Source: Balneolaceae bacterium
GTDB lineage: Bacteria > Bacteroidota > Rhodothermia > Balneolales > Balneolaceae
DNA length: 43,291 nucleotides
Assembly (NCBI GenBank): GCA_007693395.1
Contig: REDS01000036.1
Coordinates: 1-43,291, forward strand
Reading direction: 5' to 3'
Shown here: positions 27,113 to 34,775 of the stretch, piece by piece
Numbering within the stretch: position 1 is the stretch's first letter
How the letters are laid out: each line of letters starts with the position of its first letter
Notes under the pieces: generated by a model
Seen by the model: only the letters and a program-made list of their open reading frames with translations
Told to the model about the DNA's origin: nothing
The model's database searches: none
Made by a program: the position numbers and the translations under genes

Positions 27113-28941
27113 GTAAACCTAACGTTTACAGCTGGTTTGATGAGGGCATTAAGCAGAGTTGGATTGAACGCTACGAGCAGGAAGCCGTTCGCTTTTTAAA
27201 ATCTGAATTTGGGGAGCTTACCGAAACGGAGATACTATCGGTGGTTTTTGTCTCTCTTTTCAATAAAGCCGGGCATACGGCTCTGCCGGTACATTTAAGT
27301 CCGCAACAGTGGGCTGAATGGCTCGAAATTCCGGTTGAGCATCGCGCTAAACTGCCCAAAACATCACTAACGGAAGAAAATATCGGGAAATGCCGAATAA
27401 TATCGCGATCAGCGCAGACTCCGTTACTAATAGAAGATGGATTGATCTCATTCCAGAAAAGTAGGTTTCGCGAAAAAGCCATCCTTCAAAAACTTGCTTC
27501 TCTGAATAGCAGTAAATCTGCCGGGTTGAATGGAGTGAAAAAAAAAGAGTGGCTCAAGCAGCTTTTTCAGCAGCCAGCGGAAGAAACCGACTGGCAAAAA
27601 ACGGCTGCAGCGTTATCGCTGATTAAGCAATTTCTGATTGTATCCGGAGGTCCGGGTACGGGTAAAACAACGACTGTAGCCAGGATTTTGGCTTTGCACA
27701 CAAAAACGTCGGAAAAGAAGCTGAACATTGCACTTGCTGCACCCACCGGAAAAGCTGCGGGACGAATGGGGGAGGCACTCAACGCTGAGTTGCAAAAACT
27801 TGGGCTAACAGATGATGAACTTCAACAGCTTCCCCGGGAGGCAAAAACTGTTCACAGATTATTGTCAGGTACAGAGAATCGCGGACTCTTGCCACCTGTA
27901 GATAAAAAACTACTTCCGTACGATCTGTTTATCATCGATGAGGCCTCGATGATTGACCTGAACCTGATGTACAGGCTCATCTCGCATGTTAAAGAGAGTG
28001 CGACACTAATTTTGCTGGGGGATAAAGATCAACTTGCATCCGTCGAGGCCGGATCTGTTTTTGCAGATTTATGCAGTAAGGAGAAAAATGCCTTTTCACC
28101 AGAAACTGCCGATGCTCTCTTCAAACTCGGAGCAGATGTTACCGGATACATCACGGAGCAATCAACCCTCGATGGTGCTATCATCTATCTTACAAAGAGT
28201 TATCGGTTTCACGAAGAGAGCGGTATAGGGTCGCTTGCCGGTAAGGTTAAATCGGGTCAGGCGAGTAAGCACCAGTTGATGGAGCTTTTTTCAACCTCGG
28301 AAGAGATTGAGAGTAAACCGTTCTATTTTACAATCGCTGATTTATCGCAACTTGCAGCAGAGTTCGCTGATCGGGTTAAGAAGGCCGAAAATATCATAGA
28401 GCCGCAGCATTTGTTGGCGTATTGGAAAAGAAACAGCTGGCTTACCGTTTTACGGCATGGATTAACCGGCTCTAACCGGTTGAATCAGCTTGTGGAGGAA
28501 CATCTGGCAGGAAAACGGATAATTCGTCCTGACAATGGATGGTATCAAGGCAGGCCTTTAATCATTACTCAAAACGATTATAACCTGGGGGTTTTTAACG
28601 GTGATCTGGGAGTTTGCCTGAAAGATGAACAGGGAAATTTGAATGTTTACATAGAAACAGGCTCCCGTCTTAAGAAGATACATCCAAGCAGGCTTCAGCA
28701 CTTTGAAACGGCATACTTTTTAACCGTACATAAAAGCCAGGGTTCTGAGTTTGAACATGTGAATTTACTTCTGCCCCAAAACGACACCCCGATCCTTACC
28801 AGGGAACTTTTATACACTGCAATTACACGTGCAAGAAAAACATTTACCCTTTATGGAAACCCGGACCTTTTCTCTGCGGCTATTCAAAGAAAAACAGTGC
28901 GTTTTACAGGATTGGAAAGAATGATTACGGGAGAAAGGTAA
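27109..28941 (+). CDS. recD: RecBCD enzyme subunit RecD (5'-3' helicase)
   Basis: This 610-residue SF1B helicase is the fast 5'-3' motor of RecBCD. The N-terminal ~140 residues form the RecB-contacting domain. Helicase motifs follow: Walker A VSGGPGTGKTTTVARI (~177), APTGKAAGRMGEAL (~210), Walker B FIIDEASMIDLNLM (~273), LLGDKDQLASVEAGSVFADL (~303), and near the C-terminus FLTVHKSQGSEFEHV (~537) and LLYTAITRARKTF (~565). Length matches E. coli RecD (608), not the longer RecD2 type, and the position right after recB supports a bona fide RecD. A 151-bp gap follows. Confidence 0.95.
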   Translation: MSKPNVYSWFDEGIKQSWIERYEQEAVRFLKSEFGELTETEILSVVFVSLFNKAGHTALPVHLSPQQWAEWLEIPVEHRAKLPKTSLTEENIGKCRIISRSAQTPLLIEDGLISFQKSRFREKAILQKLASLNSSKSAGLNGVKKKEWLKQLFQQPAEETDWQKTAAALSLIKQFLIVSGGPGTGKTTTVARILALHTKTSEKKLNIALAAPTGKAAGRMGEALNAELQKLGLTDDELQQLPREAKTVHRLLSGTENRGLLPPVDKKLLPYDLFIIDEASMIDLNLMYRLISHVKESATLILLGDKDQLASVEAGSVFADLCSKEKNAFSPETADALFKLGADVTGYITEQSTLDGAIIYLTKSYRFHEESGIGSLAGKVKSGQASKHQLMELFSTSEEIESKPFYFTIADLSQLAAEFADRVKKAENIIEPQHLLAYWKRNSWLTVLRHGLTGSNRLNQLVEEHLAGKRIIRPDNGWYQGRPLIITQNDYNLGVFNGDLGVCLKDEQGNLNVYIETGSRLKKIHPSRLQHFETAYFLTVHKSQGSEFEHVNLLLPQNDTPILTRELLYTAITRARKTFTLYGNPDLFSAAIQRKTVRFTGLERMITGER

Positions 28942-28958
28942 TTGCCAGATAGAATCTC

Positions 28959-28986
28959 TGATTGCTTTGGCAGATCACAGCAATCA
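28959..28986. other. Stem-loop downstream of recD
   Basis: TGATTGCT (28959-28966) pairs perfectly with AGCAATCA (28979-28986) across a 12-nt loop, 18 nt after the recD stop. It is followed by AAAAAG rather than T residues, so it is not a canonical terminator. It may end or stabilise the recCBD transcript. The rest of the 28942-29092 gap holds nothing I recognise except a weak TTTG (29037) and TATATTG (29054) pair that could be a promoter for the next gene. Confidence 0.35.
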
Positions 28987-29092
28987 AAAAGCGGTTTCAC
29001 GTTTTATAGCTGAATTTGCCCTGCCATCATTCTTAATTTGCACTTAACTCTGTTATATTGCATCTCATTTTCAAAAAAGTTAAACAGGTTTA

Positions 29093-30325
29093 ATGGCAGC
29101 TATTTCGATTCGCTCAAGCCAGTCTGCATTCAGAATTTTATTGACGGCCGCTTTTGTGGTAACTATCGGTTTGATGTGGACAGGCTACGCCCAGCCTGAT
29201 GAACGGATCCTTACGTTAAGATATCTGTTATTTGCGCTCAGTGGTATTGTGGCGTTTTCAACACCATATCTTCTTTTTCCTGATGAAAAGGCACCACTAA
29301 TACAGCTTGGCAATCTTGGTAACGGGGCGGTCATCCGATACATCTTTGTCCGTTTAGCCCCAGTAGTTTGGCCTGTTTTTCTGTTGATTTTTGTGATTCT
29401 ATTTGGTGATTTATCAACCCCTGGAAACGACCTTGGGCTTAAATTGACACATTTTATATCCGGAAGTGTTTTATTTGGCGCTACTGTGCTGTTTGCGATT
29501 TCACGAAATATCAAGTCGGGTACGGCGTCACAGTTTTGGAAAGAATCTGATAAGGGAAAAAAAATCAGACAACATGCTGCAGACTATTTCAAATATCCGC
29601 TTGATCCCGGTTCAATCCCAAGCCTGATAAATACCATATTAATTGCGTTATTTGGTGCAATTCCCATTCTGATTGGTACAGTGCTGGCCGGTATCTATTC
29701 AGCTGTTACAGAAGCTTTTCTGATGTTTCTAATGCTCTCTCTTGCACGATGGTCGTTTCAATCGCAGATGAAGAATCTGGTTTGTAATTACTACTCAACA
29801 AACGCTTTTTTCAGAGAGTTTTTTGGATCAAACATGAAAGGTGAGGAGTTGTCTGAAAAACGAACAGTAGAACAGCTATGGTGGGTACCCGCACCGATCA
29901 GAATGCATGTATGGCAGTTTCTCGTACAGCTCGACAGGGTTATACCTTCCGGACGCGTTGTATTTTCCGGCCACGTAGTGATGCTATTTCTCGCTTATCA
30001 GCAGCCTGATGCCGGTTTTCTTCTGGTTGCATGGATTCTTTTTGCGCTGCTCCATCATCTGTTTATGCTGATGACCTACCGGAAGGAGATATCACCCGGA
30101 TGGTTGCATGGCTGGATGGCATCATCCGCAACCTGGTTTACGGCCCGTTTCTGGATGCAGCTCCGCTGGGTATTACCACTGCTTATTGGCATGAACGTGC
30201 AATTTTTTATCTTTGGCACGCCGAATTACTCATTACAGTCAATTGTGTTAACGGTATATTTAATTGCGTCAGCATTGATGGCGGGAATAGGTATTTCGGG
30301 CAGTTCAACAGAGGTTAAGGTATAG
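29093..30325 (+). CDS. Multi-spanning membrane protein, probable ABC transporter permease
   Basis: This 410-residue protein has about ten hydrophobic segments (roughly 13-31, 45-62, 84-106, 117-138, 175-198, 200-215, 285-303, 307-327, 352-372, 380-402). I do not recognise the family. A long soluble loop (~217-280) includes the basic and aromatic stretch TVEQLWWVPAPIRMHVWQFL. It lies 4 bp before an ABC ATPase, and such tight coupling makes it the likely membrane partner of that ATPase, in the style of ABC-2 transporters. No signal peptide is separable from TM1. The start ATG 29093 is the first in frame. Function and substrate are unknown. Confidence 0.65.
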   Translation: MAAISIRSSQSAFRILLTAAFVVTIGLMWTGYAQPDERILTLRYLLFALSGIVAFSTPYLLFPDEKAPLIQLGNLGNGAVIRYIFVRLAPVVWPVFLLIFVILFGDLSTPGNDLGLKLTHFISGSVLFGATVLFAISRNIKSGTASQFWKESDKGKKIRQHAADYFKYPLDPGSIPSLINTILIALFGAIPILIGTVLAGIYSAVTEAFLMFLMLSLARWSFQSQMKNLVCNYYSTNAFFREFFGSNMKGEELSEKRTVEQLWWVPAPIRMHVWQFLVQLDRVIPSGRVVFSGHVVMLFLAYQQPDAGFLLVAWILFALLHHLFMLMTYRKEISPGWLHGWMASSATWFTARFWMQLRWVLPLLIGMNVQFFIFGTPNYSLQSIVLTVYLIASALMAGIGISGSSTEVKV

Positions 30326-30329
30326 CAGA

Positions 30330-30977
30330 ATGTTTCAGATAAAAGAGCTTACAAAACAATTTAAAGCCGGAAGGCCAATCTTTTCCGGGATTACAAAGAA
30401 GGTAGAACAGGGAAAAGGTATTGGGCTTGTGGGGCCAAATGGCTCAGGAAAAACAACGTTTCTGAGAATACTATCTTTGAATTCATTTCCAACCTCAGGA
30501 AGCGTGGAATACCAGGGTATAAACATTCATGAGCAACCGCATGATTATCTTAAACAGGTAGGCCTGGTTCATGACGAAGAGACTCTACCGCAACACCTAA
30601 CAGCCGCTGAACTGCTTGAATGGGTTTTGAGAAGCAGAAACCTATGGGATGAAAAAAGTACCTCAGCAGTAAATCAAATGTTTGCTGATCTTTCTCTCGA
30701 AGAAAAAGATGAGCCGATTGGTACATATTCAACCGGAATGAAAAAGAAAACTCAGATAGCTGCAGCTTTAATCATCAACCCGGCTGTTTTAATTCTGGAC
30801 GAACCCCTTCGCGGATTGGATGAATCAACAAGAAAAATTGTTACAGATCTGCTTGCTGAACGCAAAAAGAGACAGAAGGCGATAATATTGATGTCTTCTC
30901 ACACAATGGGAAATACAGATGAAATTTTTGACGAGATTTTATCATTCCCTTTGCCGAAACAAAATCAGAAATCATAA
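30330..30977 (+). CDS. ABC transporter ATP-binding protein
   Basis: This 215-residue single nucleotide-binding domain has Walker A GLVGPNGSGKTTFLRIL (~residues 32-48), a Q-loop near LKQVGLVHDEE, the signature YSTGMKKKTQIAAALI (~131, in place of LSGGQ, as is common in CcmA/NatA-type ATPases), and Walker B with the adjacent catalytic Glu, AVLILDEPLRGLDES (~151-165). The switch His is present (MSSHTMG). It is compact with no extra domains, and the preceding membrane protein is 4 bp away. The pair may export or handle a small molecule or a lipid; nothing in the sequence identifies it. Confidence 0.85.
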   Translation: MFQIKELTKQFKAGRPIFSGITKKVEQGKGIGLVGPNGSGKTTFLRILSLNSFPTSGSVEYQGINIHEQPHDYLKQVGLVHDEETLPQHLTAAELLEWVLRSRNLWDEKSTSAVNQMFADLSLEEKDEPIGTYSTGMKKKTQIAAALIINPAVLILDEPLRGLDESTRKIVTDLLAERKKRQKAIILMSSHTMGNTDEIFDEILSFPLPKQNQKS

Positions 30978-30998
30978 TTAACAAGAATACCTTTTTCT

Positions 30999-31922
30999 AT
31001 GTCTGAAATTAAACTTCCAGAAGTTGAACTCAATATTTACTCAAAAAGTAATCCTGTTGAAGTAAAAGTGGTAGAAAATTACGTAGTAACAAAAGAATCG
31101 AGCCCCAATATTGTTCGCCATATAACATTTGATGTGTCAGGAACAGATCTGGTTGATCGGGTTAGGGTTGGGCAATCGATCGGGGTGCTGCCTCCGGGTG
31201 TAGATGAAAAAGGAAGGGCCCATAAGCTTCGGCTGTATTCCGTTTCTTCACCAACATCAGGTGAAAAAAATCAGAAGCATCTTATATCCACTACGGTAAA
31301 GCGTACAATAGATGAGTATCAGAGCAAAATATACCTTGGTGTAGCATCGAATTATCTGTCTGATTTGAAACCCGGTGATACTGTTAAAGTAACCGGCCCA
31401 AGCGGCAAGCGTTTTCTGTTACCCGAAAATGCAAAGGATTTTAACTACATTTTCTTCGCTACCGGCACCGGAATTGCGCCATTCAGAGGTATGATTTTGG
31501 AACTCTTCGAAGAGCAGGATTTTCAAAACGAATGTGCTCTTGTTTTCGGTTGTCCCTATCGAACAGATCTTCTATATGCTGATTTTCTTGATGAGATGCA
31601 CGATAGGTATCCTAATTTTCACTACATCAAGAGTATATCGCGCGAGGGGAGGCGAAAAGATGGTACCAAGCATTACGTTCAAACGAAATTGGTTGATGAT
31701 AAAGAGCTGCTGGCTCCAATTCTTGCTAAAGAGAATACCCTGATCTATATCTGTGGAATGAAGGGCATGGAAACCGGTATTTACAAAGAACTGCTCAAAC
31801 AGGGTTTCCCTGACTATCTTGAAATCAGAAAGGCACTTCCTGAAGATCTTGATGATATCCCAACCGGTGACCTCAAAAAATTTGTAAAGGCCTCAGCCCG
31901 AACATTCGAAGAGGTGTACTGA
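30999..31922 (+). CDS. Plant/cyanobacterial-type ferredoxin-NADP(+) reductase
   Basis: This 307-residue soluble FAD enzyme moves electrons between ferredoxin or flavodoxin and NADP(H). FAD-site motifs are RLYSVSSPTSG (~77) and GVASNYLSDLKPGD (~114). The NADP domain has FFATGTGIAPFRGMILELF (~152) and YICGMKGMETGIYKELL (~250), the latter strongly reminiscent of plastid and cyanobacterial FNRs. The C-terminus ends TFEEVY, placing a terminal aromatic Tyr where plant FNRs stack it on the flavin. It lies 21 bp after the ABC ATPase and converges on the YihY gene. ATG 30999 is preceded by AAGAATACCTTT, also found before the E1-alpha gene. BoxA-like reductases are an alternative but would carry extra ferredoxin domains. 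Confidence 0.85.
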   Translation: MSEIKLPEVELNIYSKSNPVEVKVVENYVVTKESSPNIVRHITFDVSGTDLVDRVRVGQSIGVLPPGVDEKGRAHKLRLYSVSSPTSGEKNQKHLISTTVKRTIDEYQSKIYLGVASNYLSDLKPGDTVKVTGPSGKRFLLPENAKDFNYIFFATGTGIAPFRGMILELFEEQDFQNECALVFGCPYRTDLLYADFLDEMHDRYPNFHYIKSISREGRRKDGTKHYVQTKLVDDKELLAPILAKENTLIYICGMKGMETGIYKELLKQGFPDYLEIRKALPEDLDDIPTGDLKKFVKASARTFEEVY

Positions 31923-31932
31923 TTTTAGAGTG

Positions 31933-31963
31933 GAAGGGGAGTGACTTTTTACTCCCTTCTTTC
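31933..31963. terminator. Hairpin between convergent genes
   Basis: GAAGGGGAGT (31933-31942) pairs with ACTCCCTTC (31951-31959) with one bulged G, around an 8-nt loop containing TTTTT, followed by TTTC. It sits between the converging FNR and YihY genes, overlaps the stop codon of the YihY gene, and could terminate transcription from both sides. Confidence 0.5.
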
Positions 31964-32857
31964 AATCGTTGGTAAACCGTCCAGAGTGGCAAATTTGTAG
32001 GGTAAAATCTTACCGCCAAACTTTTCTGTATAAACTTGTGTAAAAACAGCTCCAAGAAGCACAATAAGTACATTGTAGTAGACAAATATCACAAAAATAA
32101 TCAGAGAGCCGGCTGCCCGGTAAGCTACGGCAATACCTGTTGCTGAGAAGTAGATTCCAATCAAATATTTACCGAGAAGAAAGAGTACCGTGGTTACGGC
32201 CGCTCCAACCAGAACATCGGTCCAGCGGGCATGTACATCGGGCAGGATTTTAAAGATCAGAGTAAACGATAGTACGGCAAATGCTATAGTTCCAATCTGG
32301 CTTGAAACCATAAACAAATCGAGCTGAATCTCGGGGAGTAAATCATAAAAGAATCTTCCTATGATACCAAGTACAGCCTCTGCTATCAGGGAAAGAATCA
32401 GTAATACGCTAAAAAGTAAAATCATCCCGAAGGATAGCAGGCGATTGAATATGAAGTTCCATACGGAGTTCATTTTTATATCTCGAACGTTCCAGATACG
32501 ATTTAAGGCGACTTTTAATTGGCTGATAACCGTGGTTGCTCCAAAAATAATGGCCCCTATCGCAATGATGGTGGTAAATATACCTGCGCCTCCGGTTGTG
32601 CGCTCAGCGATTGTGGTATTGATCGTTTCAATCATAGAATCGTCGAGAAAATCTCCGGCAAATGTTTGAATTTGTTTAAGAATAGCAGCTTCGCTGATGA
32701 ATGCGCCACCAACTGAAATTACGAGTATCAAAAGCGGAGCAATGGAGAAAATAGTGTAAAAAGCTATTGCAGCCCCAAACGTGAAAATTTCATCCTCAGC
32801 AGATTTTTTAAATGTGGCTGTAGTTAAATCCCAAATGTCTTTAAGGATAACTTTCAT
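31949..32857 (-). CDS. YihY/BrkB-family (UPF0761) inner-membrane protein
   Basis: This 302-residue protein has about six transmembrane segments and the family hallmark AAIAFYTIFSIAPLLILVIS (~residues 28-47) near the N-terminus. Later segments include FGMILLFSVLLILSLIAEAV (~157), IGTIAFAVLSFTLIFKILPD (~190) and LIIFVIFVYYNVLIVLLGAV. The family was once annotated as ribonuclease BN, which is considered incorrect; its molecular function is unsettled. The start ATG overlaps the stop of the class V enzyme gene by 4 nt, so it is the last gene of the 34585-to-31949 operon. Confidence 0.85.
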   Translation of the reverse strand: MKVILKDIWDLTTATFKKSAEDEIFTFGAAIAFYTIFSIAPLLILVISVGGAFISEAAILKQIQTFAGDFLDDSMIETINTTIAERTTGGAGIFTTIIAIGAIIFGATTVISQLKVALNRIWNVRDIKMNSVWNFIFNRLLSFGMILLFSVLLILSLIAEAVLGIIGRFFYDLLPEIQLDLFMVSSQIGTIAFAVLSFTLIFKILPDVHARWTDVLVGAAVTTVLFLLGKYLIGIYFSATGIAVAYRAAGSLIIFVIFVYYNVLIVLLGAVFTQVYTEKFGGKILPYKFATLDGLPTIERRE

Positions 32858-34005
32858 GATTCTAAAACTCTATCTAAAACAGTTTCAATTTCATCCGTTG
32901 TATTGTAATAATGTGGAGAAATTCTGATAAATCCTTCCCGTGCAGAAATTGTGATTTTCTTGTGACTTAGCGATTTAACAAAGTTATCGGGAGAATCCAT
33001 TCCGTTTACAGAAAACGATATGATTCCTGCATGATCGGCAGCATCAGCCGGTGTGATGATAATTACTTTCGGGTGATTTCTTAAAAAGGCGATTGCATCG
33101 TCAATTAAGCTTAAAATATTGCTCTCAACATGTTCTATACCAATGGCCATAAAATTTTTAAGAGCTGTGTTTAATCCTATAATGCCGGCAATATTGAGTG
33201 TTCCTGTTTCGAGATGTTCAGATACAGGCAACCAGGGCTGATTGAAGTTTTTTAGATCCCAGGGCACTTCAACCGAAAGCCAGCCTGTTTTTGCGGGCGA
33301 TAACTGCTTTTCCATCACTTCAGATATGTATAGAAAGCCGATTCCCATCGGTGCCATCAGCCATTTGTGAGCTCCGGTTGCAAGGGCGTCTATATTGCAG
33401 GCAGTTACATCAACATCAACGGCTCCCAAAGCCTGAATTCCATCCACAACAAATAGCACATTTCGCCGCCGGCATATTTTACCGATTGATTTTAAATCAG
33501 CCCGAAACCCATTCAGGTACTGCACTGCACTTATTGAAACCAATCGTGTTTTTCGGGATATGGCTTCATCAATTTGCTCCGGTGTTATTCTTCCCTGTTC
33601 GTCAGGTTTTAAATAGATCACTTTAACACCAAACCGCTCGAGGATACGAAATGGCTGCACGTTGGACGGAAACTCCATACTGTTTAAAATAATCTCATCA
33701 CCCTTTTTCCATAATAATCCCTCCGCAATGGCCGAGATCGCATCCGAGGTATTCCCCATGAATGTTATTCTTTCGGGAGAGTCGGTATGGATAAAGTCTG
33801 CAATCAGGTTACGAGTCACATCAACTGTTTCCATCCACGATTCAAAATTTTCAACAGTACCTGAGTTTCGATCTTCGTTAAACGACTTTAGGGCTTGTGT
33901 AACATCTGCCGAGAGTGGAGAAATAGCAGCGTGATTCAAATAGATATGGTCTGTTTTGGTATGTGGAAATAGTGCGCGGAACTGTTCTTTTGAAGTGGAA
34001 TTCAT
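32854..34005 (-). CDS. Class V aminotransferase-fold PLP enzyme
   Basis: This enzyme of ~383 residues belongs to the aminotransferase class V / cysteine-desulfurase-like group. Near the N-terminus are YLNHAAISPLS and later FMGNTSDAISAIAEGL (phosphate-binding). The cofactor Asp is in LFVVDGIQALGAVDVDV, and the Schiff-base Lys is in ATGAHKWLMAPMGIGFLY (~residue 214). The active-site Cys loop that SufS/IscS have before the C-terminal Arg region is not evident (the region reads SAREGFIRISPHYYN), so desulfurase activity is doubtful; a racemase, lyase or isopenicillin-N-epimerase-like reaction is equally possible. I use ATG 34005; the TTG at 34029 would overlap the upstream gene. It overlaps the YihY gene by 4 nt. 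Confidence 0.8.
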   Translation of the reverse strand: MNSTSKEQFRALFPHTKTDHIYLNHAAISPLSADVTQALKSFNEDRNSGTVENFESWMETVDVTRNLIADFIHTDSPERITFMGNTSDAISAIAEGLLWKKGDEIILNSMEFPSNVQPFRILERFGVKVIYLKPDEQGRITPEQIDEAISRKTRLVSISAVQYLNGFRADLKSIGKICRRRNVLFVVDGIQALGAVDVDVTACNIDALATGAHKWLMAPMGIGFLYISEVMEKQLSPAKTGWLSVEVPWDLKNFNQPWLPVSEHLETGTLNIAGIIGLNTALKNFMAIGIEHVESNILSLIDDAIAFLRNHPKVIIITPADAADHAGIISFSVNGMDSPDNFVKSLSHKKITISAREGFIRISPHYYNTTDEIETVLDRVLES

Positions 34006-34018
34006 AGGATAATTTAAA

Positions 34019-34585
34019 TCAATTTTCAATGTTCGTTATTCCGGCGCTCACCACAAATTTCATTGCATCTGCAGGTGGTATATCGAGCGGGCTAATTTTA
34101 TCAGGCGCAATCAAAAAAAGATTACCTGAAAAGTTATAGGAGTGCGGGCAGTAGACAGCCACCCGGTTTTTAATGCCAATATGCCCGAGAGATTGCTCTG
34201 TGATGAACCCGATTCGGTCCACTCCTTCAGTAAGGTTAATCAGCACGGGCTGATTGAACTTTTTCTTCTTGCCAAAAAATGCACCGGTAAAGTCTTTAAG
34301 TGCCGTATAAATAATCTTAACCAGCGGAGTTCTTGCGATCAGATTTTCAAAGTAGTTAAAAATTGGTTTTGAAAACGCCCAGGATACTGCCATTCCCAGT
34401 AACATAATTATTAAAAAGGCGGTGAGAATACCTAAACCCGGTATTTCAAATGGCAGCCAGGAATAGAGCAGAGAGTTCAGCGTTTCGTTTGCCCAGTTAA
34501 TAATAACCAGAACAATGTAGAACGTTGCAAATATCGGGAGTACAAAGAGAAGCCCCCTGAAGAAATAATTTAAGATGGATTTCAT
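34019..34585 (-). CDS. DUF502 family membrane protein
   Basis: This 188-residue protein has two N-terminal transmembrane segments (YFFRGLLFVLPIFATFYIVL and LGILTAFLIIMLLGMAVSW) followed by a soluble beta-rich domain with the family features TPLVKIIYTALKDFTGAFFG (~83), RIGFITEQSLG (~121) and AVYCPHSYNFSGNLFLI, ending in PADAMKFVVSAG. DUF502 proteins are widespread and of unknown function; several plant relatives (COV-like) affect membrane trafficking. It is the first gene of the three-gene minus operon and ends 13 bp before the chosen start of the class V enzyme. Confidence 0.85.
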   Translation of the reverse strand: MKSILNYFFRGLLFVLPIFATFYIVLVIINWANETLNSLLYSWLPFEIPGLGILTAFLIIMLLGMAVSWAFSKPIFNYFENLIARTPLVKIIYTALKDFTGAFFGKKKKFNQPVLINLTEGVDRIGFITEQSLGHIGIKNRVAVYCPHSYNFSGNLFLIAPDKISPLDIPPADAMKFVVSAGITNIEN

Positions 34586-34775
34586 AGAGCCGGAATTAGA
34601 TAATATTCAGGAAAGATAAGCAAGATTCATGGCAATGCAGTTTGAGATCTTTTGGATGAAAACGTTTAATATCAGTAGCGTTTATACACATGTTCAAAAT
34701 ATCGTGCTCACTTGTTTTTGTTGGTTGCTATCAAAATTAGAGGGTTAGTTATAAACGGGTTTGAATGGAGTCTTT

